From assembly GCA_050260355.1 (NCBI GenBank), contig JBLNBZ010000069.1:24343-88342 (forward strand): a stretch of DNA of 64,000 nt, in the 5' to 3' direction. This DNA is from CADEFX01 sp050260355. Its GTDB lineage: Bacteria > Pseudomonadota > Alphaproteobacteria > Rhizobiales > Hyphomicrobiaceae. The position numbers were made by a program, and so were the translations under genes. The notes under the pieces were generated by a model. It worked only from the letters and a program-made list of their open reading frames with translations. It made no database searches and was not told the origin of the DNA. Of the stretch, positions 32,419 to 41,562 are shown piece after piece (within the stretch, counting starts at the first letter, position 1; each line of letters begins with the position of its first letter).

Positions 32419-34053
32419 TCAGCCGCGCACCCGGGATCGCACGAAGAACCTCCAGGGATCGGGGAACGTCCCCACGGGAATCTCGATGACCGCGGGCTCG
32501 TTCGCCTTGATCGCCTCCGACATGGCTTTGCGCAGCGACGCGGGGTTCTTGGCGCGCACCGAGCGCAGCCCGAAGCTTTCGCCGAGCTTGACGAAATCCG
32601 GGTTGGTGAGGTCGCTCGCGACAACGCGGCCCTCGTAGTTGTCCTGCTGGATGCGGCGGACGTTGCCGTATGCGTCATCGGTGAAGACGAGCGCGACGAC
32701 GGGGATGCGGTGTTTTGCTGCGGTCGCGAGCTCCTGAACGCCGAACATGAAGCCGCCGTCGCCGGACACCGAGATCACGGCGCGGTCCGGCATTGCCACC
32801 TTGGCGCCGAGCGCCGTGGGCAGGCCCCAGCCGAGCGTGCCCTGGTAGCCGGTGGTGAGGTAGGTGCGGGGTCCATATACAGGATAGAGAAGCCGGCTCG
32901 CGTAGCTGATCTGTGTCAGTTCCTCCACCAGGATGCCATCCTCCGGCACCTCGGCGCGAATGGCGTCGATCCATGCCTTCTGCGGGGCGAGCGGTGCAAG
33001 CTCCTCCGCAAGCGCAGCCTTCAAGGCCTGCATTTCGCCCTCACGGCTGTCACGCTTGCCAGCGTGCTTGCCCAGTCGCTGCAGGAGCGAACGCAGGCCC
33101 TCGGCGGCATCGGCGACGATGGCAACGTCGGGTTTCTTGATGCGGCCGATGCGAGACGGGTCGATATCGAGGTGGATGATCTTGAGGCGGTCGTCCGTGC
33201 CCCAGTCGAGCTGCTGCTGCAGCCTGGTTCCGATACCGAGCACGACATCGGCGCCTTTCCAGAGCTTGTACCCGGTCGCGATGCGATGGCTCAGATAGTG
33301 ACGATGGTCGAGCACGCCGAGGCCCGTGCGGTAGGCAACCACGGGAGCCTGCAGCATCTCCGCCAGCGCCTTCACCTCGGCGCTCGCATCCTGGGCCCCG
33401 CCACCGACGACGATGATCGGCTGCTTGGCCTTGGCCAGCAGCTTGGCCGCAGCCTCGACGGCATCCTCGTCGATCGGCGGCGTCTCGCGCTTGGCGGGCT
33501 CGTCATCGAATGGCACCTCGGCGCTCTTGCGCCACATGTTCCAGCCGCACTCGATACCGACCGGTTGCGGAATTCCGCTGCGCAGCTGTCGAAAGGCCTC
33601 CCGGATCTTGGGGCCTGCATCCTCGGGGCCGTCGATGTGCGCCGCCCATTTGGTCAACGTTCTCATGATGCCGAGCTGATCCGGGATCTCGTGCAGGAAG
33701 CCGATGCCCTTGCCGATGTGCTGCTCGTAGATCTGGCCGCTGATCGCGAGCACGGGGGCGCCCAGTGACTGGGCTGTGGCAAGCGGCGTGGTCGTGTTGA
33801 GAAAGCCGGGCCCGGGCACGACGCAATAGGCCTGTGGCTTGCCCGACGCCAGGGCGGCGCCGAGGGCCATGTAGGCGGTCGCCTGCTCGTGGCGTGTGTG
33901 CACCGGCCGCAAGCCGCCGGTTCTAACGAGGGCATCGAAAAAGTCGTCGTTCTGCACGCCGGGCAGGCAGTAGACGGTGTCCATGCCGTTGGCCAGCATG
34001 GTCTTGATGACGATCTCGGCGCAGTTGAGCTTGGAGAGATTGCTTGCCGTCAT
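32419..34053 (-). CDS. Thiamine pyrophosphate-dependent enzyme (acetolactate synthase-like)
   Basis: A 544-residue three-domain TPP enzyme. The PYR domain has GVQNDDFFDAL...TRHEQATAYMALGAA with the catalytic Glu. The central domain has IIVVGGGAQDASAEV. The PP domain has GDGGFMFGVQELATAAKHRIPVVALVFTDDAYGNVRR, the GDG...N TPP/Mg motif. Relatives include acetolactate synthase, benzoylformate decarboxylase and oxalyl-CoA decarboxylase. Which reaction is catalysed is not clear, and no acetolactate synthase small subunit is adjacent. The ATG at 34053 is preferred to a 27-residue upstream extension. Confidence 0.88.
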   Translation of the reverse strand: MTASNLSKLNCAEIVIKTMLANGMDTVYCLPGVQNDDFFDALVRTGGLRPVHTRHEQATAYMALGAALASGKPQAYCVVPGPGFLNTTTPLATAQSLGAPVLAISGQIYEQHIGKGIGFLHEIPDQLGIMRTLTKWAAHIDGPEDAGPKIREAFRQLRSGIPQPVGIECGWNMWRKSAEVPFDDEPAKRETPPIDEDAVEAAAKLLAKAKQPIIVVGGGAQDASAEVKALAEMLQAPVVAYRTGLGVLDHRHYLSHRIATGYKLWKGADVVLGIGTRLQQQLDWGTDDRLKIIHLDIDPSRIGRIKKPDVAIVADAAEGLRSLLQRLGKHAGKRDSREGEMQALKAALAEELAPLAPQKAWIDAIRAEVPEDGILVEELTQISYASRLLYPVYGPRTYLTTGYQGTLGWGLPTALGAKVAMPDRAVISVSGDGGFMFGVQELATAAKHRIPVVALVFTDDAYGNVRRIQQDNYEGRVVASDLTNPDFVKLGESFGLRSVRAKNPASLRKAMSEAIKANEPAVIEIPVGTFPDPWRFFVRSRVRG

Positions 34054-34263
34054 TGTTCGGGCGGCTCCCTGTCGGTCCGTGAGGCCAGTCGGTGTTGCAG
34101 CTCGCCCTACCCGGCGAGTGCTGACCCTGGCCAACCCTTAACACGTAAGCGCGGCCGGTGGCATTCCCGCAACGCGGCTGACGGCCGCTCGGACCTAGGT
34201 ATGGCACCGTCTACGGACATGGCCCGCCGTCGGCGGTGTCCACCGTAAAGCCGCAGCGAGCGG

Positions 34264-35523
34264 TTACGGGCCTGCGACTGAGACGCCTTCGTGCTGCTCG
34301 GCAAGCACGGCGGGTACGTCGCTCACGCGCTGGCCTGCCAACAGGCCCTCATACAGGGCTTCATAGCGGTCGACGCACGTCTGCAGGTTGAAGAGATTTT
34401 CGACACGACGCCTGCCGGCCGCGCCGAGCATCGCCGCCCACGCGCGGTTCGATGCCACCTTGACGATTGCTTCAGCGAGGGCGTGCGGCCGACAGGGCGG
34501 GACGATTAATCCGTTGTGCCTATCGACCACGGCCTCCGAGTTGCCTCCGACGTCGGTGACGACGACGGGCAGGCCCACGGCCATGAGCTCGAGCAGCGCG
34601 TTGGAGAAGCCTTCCTCCATGCTGGCCAGTACGCCCATGTCCGAGGCTTGCAGGATCTCCGCAACATCGCTGCGCTCGCCGAGGAGCAGCACGTTGCTCG
34701 CGATGCCGAGCCTGGCCGCCTGGGCCTTGACGTCGGCGAGGCATCCATCGTCACGGCCGACGCAAACGAGCGTCCAGGGAGCGGGCAGGCGAGGCGCTGC
34801 ACGGCTCACGGCATCGAGGATGTCGGAATGGCGCTTACGGGGAACGAGGTTTGCCACCACGCTGATGACGAACGCATCGGCCGCGATGCCCAGCGATTTG
34901 CGGACCTGGCGCTGGTCGATTTGCCTGCCGAAACGGTCCAGAGCGACGCCGTTATAAATGAGGCCTACGCGCGACGGGTCGCAGCCCTCCTCGAGCAGCT
35001 CGTCGACGACGCGTTTGGAGTTGCCAAGTATGGCGGTCATGTGCGGGTGCAGATGCTCCTCAATCCATCGTACGCCCGGCCACTGGCTCTGATAAAGATT
35101 GAGGCTGCGCCGGCTCATGATCCGGATCGGGATTCGCCGCAGCAACGCCAGGGGCGCGCCGAGCATATACGGCTCGGGCAAGAAGAAGTGCACGATCTCC
35201 GGTCGCAGCCGCCGCATGACACGAAGCAGGCGCGCACTGGCCAGCGCAGCATACGCGAGGCGGAGACCTCTGCCGGTCGTCCCGGGGGTTGCCTCGATAG
35301 GCGGGCCGATCACCTCGACGCCGCCGCGGCGCACGGTATCCGCAAAGGCTCCGAGACGATTGGTGCAATAGACCGACACGGGCCAGCCGCGACGGGCGAG
35401 CGCCGGCATAATGGTGGAGAGATGCCTTTCCGCGCCACCGAAGTCGAGACAGAGCGTGACGAACAGGATGGGCTTCTTCAACCGGGCAGCACCTTCGATT
35501 TGCCGGTGGCCGCACCACCGCAT
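34264..35523 (-). CDS. GT4-type glycosyltransferase
   Basis: A 419-residue GT-B fold glycosyltransferase. The N-terminal domain has FVTLCLDFGGAERHLSTIMPALARRGW (GGAER acceptor loop). The C-terminal domain has NLVPRKRHSDILDAV and the EX7E motif in EEGFSNALLELMAVGLPVVVTDVGGNSE. Such enzymes transfer sugars from nucleotide sugars to lipid or glycan acceptors at the cytoplasmic face. The ATG at 35523 is tentative; the domain proper begins near LKKPILF. It is solitary, with no polysaccharide cluster around it. Confidence 0.88.
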   Translation of the reverse strand: MRWCGHRQIEGAARLKKPILFVTLCLDFGGAERHLSTIMPALARRGWPVSVYCTNRLGAFADTVRRGGVEVIGPPIEATPGTTGRGLRLAYAALASARLLRVMRRLRPEIVHFFLPEPYMLGAPLALLRRIPIRIMSRRSLNLYQSQWPGVRWIEEHLHPHMTAILGNSKRVVDELLEEGCDPSRVGLIYNGVALDRFGRQIDQRQVRKSLGIAADAFVISVVANLVPRKRHSDILDAVSRAAPRLPAPWTLVCVGRDDGCLADVKAQAARLGIASNVLLLGERSDVAEILQASDMGVLASMEEGFSNALLELMAVGLPVVVTDVGGNSEAVVDRHNGLIVPPCRPHALAEAIVKVASNRAWAAMLGAAGRRRVENLFNLQTCVDRYEALYEGLLAGQRVSDVPAVLAEQHEGVSVAGP

Positions 35524-35658
35524 CCTGACCGCATCCTGAAGAGGAGTCCTATGCCACGATGCGAACGTAAATGTGGCGGCGACAAATGAGCGTCGCCGCG
35601 CAACAGTCGATTTCTTCAACGGAAAAAATGAAGCTCGAACCGTAGGAGACGGTGCCGC

Positions 35659-36435
35659 CTAAAGCGGCAGCTCGCATGCGACCCAGCGGCGGAGGAACTG
35701 ATCGAGCCAATTTCTGACGACGGGGCCGTAGATGAGGTGCTCGCTCAGATGGTCGTGCCTCGGCCGTGCACCCTTCATCAAGAGGCGAATCGGGTTCGAG
35801 CCCGACCACCGATTGACCTGAGCAAAGGTAATCTCAGGATGGAACTGTATGCCGACTGCGGTTGGGCCGAAGCTCATGGCCTGATTCGGGAACGGTCCGT
35901 CTGCGACGGCGAGCAGACGGCCTCCATGCGGGATCTGAAATCCCTCGCGATGCCACTCGTAGACATACGACGGTAGCGCGCCGAGGGCGCCAGCGTCCTC
36001 GTGGGCACGAATGGGGTGGTAGCCGATCTCAACGCAGCCGTGCCGGCAGTGATCCACGCGCGCGCCCAGATAACGGGCGAGCATTTGTGCGCCAAGGCAG
36101 ATGCCGAGGAAGGGCTTCTTCTCTCGCAGCGCGACACCGATCCATTCGATCTCACGCTTAACGAAGCCATCGCAGTCATTGGCACTCTGCGGGCCGCCAA
36201 AGATCACAGCTCCGCAGTGATGTTCCAGAGTCTCGGGAAGCGGATCGTCGAAGCAATGCCGGCGGATGTCGAGCGCGTAACCGTTGCGCAGGAACCATTG
36301 ACCGACGTGACCGGGATTGGAGTGACGCTGGTGCAGCACGATCAGAACGGGCTTTTTGGCCTGCGTGCGAGGCGTCCCGCACCAATCCATCAGATCGCCG
36401 GACAGGGCTTCCCGAGTGCCCCGCGCCTCAAGCAT
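35659..36435 (-). CDS. Class I glutamine amidotransferase-like protein
   Basis: A 258-residue GATase1 protein similar to the glutaminase domain of GMP synthase. The nucleophile elbow is FLGICLGAQMLARYLGA (Cys), and the His-Glu pair lies in VGIQFHPEITF. GAVIFGGPQSAND forms the oxyanion strand. Stand-alone members supply ammonia for, or hydrolyse, gamma-glutamyl compounds. The ATG at 36435 overlaps the last bases of the upstream SDR gene by eight bases, and GGGAGACTGGAG precedes it. The partner enzyme is unknown. Confidence 0.85.
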   Translation of the reverse strand: MLEARGTREALSGDLMDWCGTPRTQAKKPVLIVLHQRHSNPGHVGQWFLRNGYALDIRRHCFDDPLPETLEHHCGAVIFGGPQSANDCDGFVKREIEWIGVALREKKPFLGICLGAQMLARYLGARVDHCRHGCVEIGYHPIRAHEDAGALGALPSYVYEWHREGFQIPHGGRLLAVADGPFPNQAMSFGPTAVGIQFHPEITFAQVNRWSGSNPIRLLMKGARPRHDHLSEHLIYGPVVRNWLDQFLRRWVACELPL

Positions 36436-37315
36436 CTCCAGTCTCCCGCCCCCTGGGTCGCAACAACCAGCCGACAATTGGAATAGTGATCCTGTGCGGA
36501 ATGAGTTTGAAGCATAGAACGGCTAAAAGGTTTATCAAGTCGGGCACGATGACGCGCAAACCGAGGTTAAAGCCATGATAACCCCACCACGCGACCGTCT
36601 CGGGGCGCAGTGGTGGCAGTAGCCGCCTGTAGAGCGCCGATTCGGACCTCATGCGGGCATGGAATCGGGTCTCGACAGGTCCCGGCGCGAGGGCGCAAAC
36701 GCGGACACCCCGCGGCGCAACCTCTGCCGCCACGGCTTCCGACAGGGAAATCACGTAGGCCTTACTCGCATAATACGCGGCCTGCCAGGGTCCCGGGATG
36801 TAGCCGCCAAGCGAAGCGAGATTGAGAACGCCCCCGCAGCCGCGCTCGCACATGCCGGGGAGCACGTGGTGCATGAGCACGCCGAATGCGCGCACGTTGA
36901 GGTCGAGCAAGGCTGCGAGATCGTTCTGTGTCTGCTCGGCGAATGGGCCCGAGAGGCCGATCGCGGCGTTGTTGATCAGAATGTGCGTGTAGCCGCCGGC
37001 GCCAGCCAACGCAGCGTCGAGCCTCTCGAGTGCGTCGCGCTGGGTGAGATCCACCGACGCGGTGAGGACCTGGACCGAGTGCCTGGCGTGGATGTCTGCC
37101 GCAGCAGCGTGGAGCCGTGCGTCGTCCCGCGCGATCAGCAGAAGATCGTGACCGGCGGCGGCAAAGCGGTGCGCCAGAGCAAGGCCGATCCCATCCGAGC
37201 CGCCCGTCACGACGGTCAGCGGTTTCAAGCCGGCGAAGGGGCCCTCGGCGTAGGTCACACCTTCCAGGGGGGTGCGCCACCACAGCGGCAGCCGCCGTTC
37301 GATTGCATTGAACAT
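36428..37315 (-). CDS. SDR family oxidoreductase with C-terminal membrane segment
   Basis: A 295-residue classical SDR: cofactor motif TGGSDGIG, NNAA, catalytic serine in NLASLGG and YYASK. After the Rossmann domain the sequence turns hydrophobic (LRVIVPDLINLLAVLCFKLI then ITIPIVGWLL), suggesting attachment to the membrane. Similar proteins act on lipids or sterols, but the substrate is not known. The ATG at 37315 is divergent from the M20 peptidase gene, 86 bases apart. Confidence 0.88.
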   Translation of the reverse strand: MFNAIERRLPLWWRTPLEGVTYAEGPFAGLKPLTVVTGGSDGIGLALAHRFAAAGHDLLLIARDDARLHAAAADIHARHSVQVLTASVDLTQRDALERLDAALAGAGGYTHILINNAAIGLSGPFAEQTQNDLAALLDLNVRAFGVLMHHVLPGMCERGCGGVLNLASLGGYIPGPWQAAYYASKAYVISLSEAVAAEVAPRGVRVCALAPGPVETRFHARMRSESALYRRLLPPLRPETVAWWGYHGFNLGLRVIVPDLINLLAVLCFKLIPHRITIPIVGWLLRPRGRETGDA

Positions 37316-37401
37316 GAGCGGAACTTGCTATTGGAACCGGGCTCGTCGCACGATGCGATGATCCGCAGAATGCACGGACCTTCAGGAGACGCGAGGACGA
37401 A

Positions 37402-38523
37402 ATGGCCGTCAACGCCGTGGAGCTGACACGCGAGCTGATCCGCTTCAATACCATCAATCCGCCCGGCAACGAGCAGCCTGCAGCCGAGTATCTCGGCGGA
37501 TTGCTGACGCGGGCGGGCTTTGCATGCAGCTACGTGCCGCTTGCGGAGGGGCGGCCCAATCTCGTGGCGCGCATCGGCGGATCGGGCGCGAAACCGCCAT
37601 TGGCGTTTACCGGGCACACCGACACGGTTCCGCTTGGCTTGCAGCCCTGGAGCGTCGATCCACTAGCGGCCCTGGAGAAGGACGGTCGCATTTGGGGCCG
37701 CGGAGCCTCCGATATGAAAAGCGGGGTGGCTGCTTTCGTTGCGGCAGCGCTCGAGATGGCGCCGCGGCTATCCGGCACCGCAGGCGTTGTCCTCTATATC
37801 ACCGCAGGCGAGGAAACCGGCAGCGAAGGGGCCTTCGTCCTGGCTCGGCGCGGAATGAAGGGCGAGGCGGGCGCGCTGGTGGTCGCCGAGCCGACATCCA
37901 ACCGCCCGCTCGCCGGGCACAAGGGAGCGCTGTGGCTCAAGGCCATGACGCGCGGTGTCACCGCACACGGCTCGATGCCCGACAAGGGCGTCAACGCGGT
38001 ATATAAGGCGGCGCGAGCGGTCTCGAAGCTGGAGGGGTTCGAGTTCAATATCGCACGCCATCCGGTCATGGGTGGGCCGACGCTCAACGTCGGCTGGGTG
38101 CACGGCGGGCTCAACGTCAACTCGGTTCCGGACAAGGCTGAGATCGGCATCGACATCCGCTCGATACCGGGGCAGCGGCACGCGCGCATCAAGGAGGAGA
38201 TTGCCGCTGCACTCGGCGACGACGTGATGCTCGAGGCGCTTGTCGATGTCGAAAGCGTGTGGACCGAGCCATCGGACGCGTGGCTGCGGCAGGTGTACAG
38301 CGTGTGCGAAGCGGTGCAGCAGGTGGCACCGGGGGTGGCGTCGGCGCCGTACTTCACCGATGCGTCGGCCCTGACGCCGGCGCTCGGCGGCGTGCCTACA
38401 GTGATCCTGGGGCCTGGACCCGCGGAGATGGCGCACCAGACCGACGAGTGGTGCGAGATCGGGAAGATCGAGGAGGCGGTCGAGATCTACCGCCGCCTCA
38501 TCGCGGGTTGGTGCGGCCTGTAG
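37402..38523 (+). CDS. M20 family metallopeptidase (ArgE/DapE/ACY1-like)
   Basis: A 373-residue Zn-dependent deacylase/peptidase. Metal ligands and catalytic residues are visible in FTGHTDTVPLG (His and Asp), WGRGASDMKSG (bridging Asp), TAGEETGSEG (general base Glu pair), AEPTSN and the late His in MAHQTDEW. The dimerisation domain begins near GHKGALWLKAMTRGVTAHGS. Members remove acyl groups from N-acyl amino acids such as acetylornithine or succinyl-diaminopimelate. Substrate undetermined. The start follows GGAGACGCGAGG. Confidence 0.92.
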   Translation: MAVNAVELTRELIRFNTINPPGNEQPAAEYLGGLLTRAGFACSYVPLAEGRPNLVARIGGSGAKPPLAFTGHTDTVPLGLQPWSVDPLAALEKDGRIWGRGASDMKSGVAAFVAAALEMAPRLSGTAGVVLYITAGEETGSEGAFVLARRGMKGEAGALVVAEPTSNRPLAGHKGALWLKAMTRGVTAHGSMPDKGVNAVYKAARAVSKLEGFEFNIARHPVMGGPTLNVGWVHGGLNVNSVPDKAEIGIDIRSIPGQRHARIKEEIAAALGDDVMLEALVDVESVWTEPSDAWLRQVYSVCEAVQQVAPGVASAPYFTDASALTPALGGVPTVILGPGPAEMAHQTDEWCEIGKIEEAVEIYRRLIAGWCGL

Positions 38524-38538
38524 CGGATCAGCTCGACC

Positions 38539-39153
38539 TTAAGGGTGTCCGAGCAGCGCCTGCCTGAAGCGAATGCGCATGGCAGGTGCGTCGAAGGACA
38601 GCTTGGTCTTATCGGAGTCCTGGTTGGAGACGCGCAAGAGCACGAAACACGAGCCGTTGCTTTCGCGCAGCATGCGGGCGCCCGCCGCAATGTCGGACTC
38701 CCGCTCCACGACGCAGGTCGACTTGATGCCGGCGCCGATCGCCATGCGCTCGAGATCGACCCCGCGGCTCGTGTGGCTCTTCTGGTAGCCTGTCTCGCCG
38801 TAGTGACCGTTGTCGACGCACAAGATGCTCAGGTTCGGCGGGTTGATGACGCCGACCGTTGCAAGCGAGCTGACATTCATCAGCAGCTCGCCGTCGCCGG
38901 TGGCTACCAGCACCCGCTTGTCAGGCCGCGCCAGCGCAAGCCCCAAGCCGATTGGCACCGCGGCGCCCATGGCGCCGCCGAGCGGAAAAGTGTGCGGCGC
39001 ATATCGGCCCGCGATCACCGCGATGTCGAACGCCGTGCCGGCAAGACCAGCCACGATCAGGAAATCCTCGTGCTTTCCGAGCAGCGCCGGCAGGGCGACG
39101 CGGCGGTCGAGCTCGAACACGGGCTTTGCCTCAGACCTATTTTTCATGATCAT
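38539..39153 (-). CDS. TPP-dependent decarboxylase beta subunit, copy 2 (sulfopyruvate/phosphonopyruvate decarboxylase type)
   Basis: A 204-residue PP-domain protein resembling the beta subunit (ComE) of sulfopyruvate decarboxylase or the C-terminal half of phosphonopyruvate decarboxylase. The TPP/Mg site is GDGELLMNVSSLATVG...CVDNGHYGETG. It is a close duplicate of the gene immediately upstream: the blocks GLGLALARPDKRVLVATGDGELLMNV and YGETGYQKSHTSRGVDLE are identical or nearly so. It begins 13 bases after the stop of copy 1 and overlaps nothing downstream. Having two beta subunits may give enzymes of different specificity with the single alpha subunit. Confidence 0.87.
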   Translation of the reverse strand: MIMKNRSEAKPVFELDRRVALPALLGKHEDFLIVAGLAGTAFDIAVIAGRYAPHTFPLGGAMGAAVPIGLGLALARPDKRVLVATGDGELLMNVSSLATVGVINPPNLSILCVDNGHYGETGYQKSHTSRGVDLERMAIGAGIKSTCVVERESDIAAGARMLRESNGSCFVLLRVSNQDSDKTKLSFDAPAMRIRFRQALLGHP

Positions 39154-39790
39154 CCATTCTTCTCGGTCACGGTTCTCCCAGCAGCGCCAAGCGGAAGCGC
39201 ACGCGTGAAGCGCTGGGGTCCATGTTGCGCTTGAACTTGGGCGGATCCTCCGGCTTCACGCGCAACAGCACAAAGCAGGTTCCGTTGCTCTCGCGCAGCA
39301 TGCGCGCACCGGCGGCCAGCTCCTCCTGCTTGTCGATGGTACAGGTCGACTTGATGCCGGCGCCGATGGCCATCTCCTCCAGGTCGACGCCGCGGCTCGT
39401 GTGGCTCTTCTGGTAGCCTGTCTCGCCGTAGTGGCCGTTGTCGACGCACAAGATGCGCAGGTTCGGCGGATTGAGCACGCCCACGGTCGCAAGCGCGCCG
39501 ACGTTCATCAGCAGCTCGCCGTCGCCGGTGGCGACGAGCACGCGCTTGTCTGGCCGCGCCAGCGCCAGGCCCAAGCCGATGGACACGGCGGCGCCCATCG
39601 CGCCTGCAAGGCCGAAGTAGTTCGGGCCGTCGTTGGTCAGGTGGGCGAGGTCCTTGGCGGTGCCGGCCAGACCCCCGACGAACAGGAAATCCTTATGATC
39701 GCCGATCAGCGCGGGAACCGCCTCGCGGCGATCCAACACATAGCCCGGCGCCGCGACCGGCTTCGATGATGCGCTCATGTCGTCCCTCAG
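38690..39790. repeat. Tandem duplication of the decarboxylase beta-subunit gene
   Basis: The stretches about 38690-39010 and 39325-39645 are near copies, including long exact runs around the TPP motif and the YGETGYQKSHTSRG block. Spacing between copies is about 630 bases, one gene length. High DNA-level similarity in the core with divergent ends suggests either recent duplication or gene conversion of the centre. Confidence 0.75.
39167..39778 (-). CDS. TPP-dependent decarboxylase beta subunit, copy 1
   Basis: A 203-residue ComE-like subunit with the TPP motif GDGELLMNVGALATVG...CVDNGHYGETG. It diverges from copy 2 mainly in its first 60 residues (YVLDRREAVPALIGDHKDFLF) and near the C-terminus (VKPEDPPKFKRNMDPS). 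The ATG at 39778 lies eight bases after the alpha-subunit stop, so alpha, beta1 and beta2 form one operon. In sulfopyruvate decarboxylase, alpha and beta together convert sulfopyruvate to sulfoacetaldehyde; here the keto-acid substrate is inferred from family only. Confidence 0.87.
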   Translation of the reverse strand: MSASSKPVAAPGYVLDRREAVPALIGDHKDFLFVGGLAGTAKDLAHLTNDGPNYFGLAGAMGAAVSIGLGLALARPDKRVLVATGDGELLMNVGALATVGVLNPPNLRILCVDNGHYGETGYQKSHTSRGVDLEEMAIGAGIKSTCTIDKQEELAAGARMLRESNGTCFVLLRVKPEDPPKFKRNMDPSASRVRFRLALLGEP

Positions 39791-40335
39791 AATGGCTTGG
39801 CGCCGATCAGCTTCTGCGTGAGCAGCACCGCCACGGCCTGTCCCGACTTGAACGCCATGGTCGCCGCCGCCTCGGCAGTCGGAACGACCTCCTCGGGCTT
39901 CGTCACCTCCAACGTGATGAAGTCCATGGCCTCGAGCACCGGGCGCACCGCCTGGCCCATGCCCATCTGCCACGGATTTCCTTCGCCGAAGTCGCCGCGC
40001 ATGCTGATCAGCGTCAGGAAAGGGAAATGCCCGCCCTTGATCATCGACATGAAGTTGACGCAGTTGCCGAGGCCGCTGCTTTGCATCAGCAGGACCGCGC
40101 GGGCGCCGCCCAGATGCGCGCCGGCGGCGAGTGCCACGCCTTCCTCCTCGGTGGTGAGCGCCACCGAATGGACATCGGGATCGGCGAGCGAGCGGTCGAT
40201 CAGGATGCGATGGCCGGCATCAGGCACGTAGCTGAACTGGGTGACTCCGTGCTTCTTCAGCGTTTCGTATAAGGCGTTCTGCCAGGCGACCCCGCCGTCG
40301 TCCGTGCCTTTCGCGCCCGTGCTGGTTGCAGCCAT
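39787..40335 (-). CDS. TPP-dependent decarboxylase alpha subunit (ComD-like)
   Basis: A 182-residue PYR-domain protein of the sulfopyruvate decarboxylase alpha/phosphonopyruvate decarboxylase N-terminal type. VTQFSYVPDAGHRILID is followed by the catalytic Glu in ALTTEEEGVALAAGAHLGGARAVLLMQSSGLGNCVN, then TLISMRGDFGEGNPWQ. It supplies the glutamate that activates TPP bound between alpha and beta subunits. First gene of the alpha-beta1-beta2 operon, divergent from the MetE-type gene (161 bases between starts). Confidence 0.88.
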   Translation of the reverse strand: MAATSTGAKGTDDGGVAWQNALYETLKKHGVTQFSYVPDAGHRILIDRSLADPDVHSVALTTEEEGVALAAGAHLGGARAVLLMQSSGLGNCVNFMSMIKGGHFPFLTLISMRGDFGEGNPWQMGMGQAVRPVLEAMDFITLEVTKPEEVVPTAEAAATMAFKSGQAVAVLLTQKLIGAKPF

Positions 40336-40496
40336 GCTTATTAGTCCCTGTTTTCCGAGGATATCGAGGCGATGGTAGTAGCTGCGCCAAGAGGGGGCAA
40401 GCGCGTCCAACGCTCTCCCCGCGCACTAAAGTACACTCGCTCGCAGGCCCGCAACTCGGGTATTGTCAGGCATCCGTCGCAAGGGAGACCGATGTC

Positions 40497-41537
40497 ATGT
40501 CCGCGCTGCCGCTCTTTCCGGCCACCATCGCCGGCAGCCTCCCCAAACCCTCCTGGCTGGCGGAGCCTGAGAAGCTGTGGGCCCCTTGGAAGCTCGAAGG
40601 CGAGGAGCTCGTGGCGGCCAAGCGCGATGCCGCGCTGGTCTGGCTCAAGATCCAGGAAGACGCAGGGATCGATATCGTCTCCGAGGGTGAGCAGTTCCGC
40701 GTGCATTTCGTGCACGGGTTCCTCGAGCACGTGCAGGGCATAGACTGGGCCAGGAAGACCAAGATGGGCATCCGCGACAACCGCTATGTCGTCGATGTGC
40801 CGACCGTGACCGCGCCTTTAACACGGCCGCGCCCCGTTCACAGCGATGAAGCGCACTTTGCCCGCGCGCATACGAGGAAGCAGCTCAAGTTCACGCTGCC
40901 TGGTCCGATGACCATCTGCGATACGATCGCCGACGCGCATTACGGGCGCCGCGCGGACATGGCCATGGCATTCGCTGCGCTTCTGAACGCGGAGGCGCGC
41001 GAGCTGGAGGCGCTCGGCGTCGACGTGATCCAGTTCGACGAGCCGGCCTTCAACGTGTTCATGCGTGACGTCAAGGAATGGGGCATTGCCGCCCTGGAGC
41101 GCGCAGCCGAAGGCCTTACGTGCAAGACGGCGGTGCACATCTGCTACGGCTACGGCATCGACGCCAACATCAAATGGAAGGAGACGCTGGGGTCTGAATG
41201 GCGCCAGTACGATGAGATTTTTCCCGCGCTCAACGCCAGTCGCATCAATCAGGTCTCGCTCGAATGCGCGGGCTCGAAGGTGCCGATCTCGCTGATCTCG
41301 CACCTCAAGGACAAGGAGATCCTGGTCGGCGCCATCGACGTCGCCACGCGGAGGATCGAGACGCCGGAAGATGTGGCGCGAACCATCAGGGCAGCCATGG
41401 TCCACGCCGACGCCGAGCGCATCCAGCCTTGCACCAATTGCGGCATGGCGCCTTTGCCGCGCGACGTCGCTGCCGGCAAGCTGGCCGCCCTCGGGGCAGG
41501 GGCTGCACTGATGCGCAAGGAGCTCGGTCGCGCATAA
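40497..41537 (+). CDS. Short cobalamin-independent methionine synthase-type protein (MetE C-terminal domain)
   Basis: A 346-residue protein equivalent to the catalytic C-terminal half of MetE. All zinc ligands are present: His214 and Cys216 (AVHICYG), Glu256 (VSLECAG) and Cys315 (TNCGM). FPATIAGSLPKPSWL and IQFDEPAF are family blocks. Such core enzymes lack the N-terminal folate-positioning half, so the methyl donor may differ from 5-methyltetrahydrofolate-triglutamate, or an accessory protein may be needed. The ATG at 40497 follows AAGGGAG. It is divergent from the TPP decarboxylase operon. Confidence 0.88.
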   Translation: MSALPLFPATIAGSLPKPSWLAEPEKLWAPWKLEGEELVAAKRDAALVWLKIQEDAGIDIVSEGEQFRVHFVHGFLEHVQGIDWARKTKMGIRDNRYVVDVPTVTAPLTRPRPVHSDEAHFARAHTRKQLKFTLPGPMTICDTIADAHYGRRADMAMAFAALLNAEARELEALGVDVIQFDEPAFNVFMRDVKEWGIAALERAAEGLTCKTAVHICYGYGIDANIKWKETLGSEWRQYDEIFPALNASRINQVSLECAGSKVPISLISHLKDKEILVGAIDVATRRIETPEDVARTIRAAMVHADAERIQPCTNCGMAPLPRDVAAGKLAALGAGAALMRKELGRA

Positions 41538-41562
41538 GCCGAGCGCACGTGGCCCCGTCTGC

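Noticed and set aside
40336..40496. Possible riboswitch before the MetE-type gene
   Set aside because: No SAM-, cobalamin- or SAH-riboswitch core could be recognised in the 161-base divergent region.
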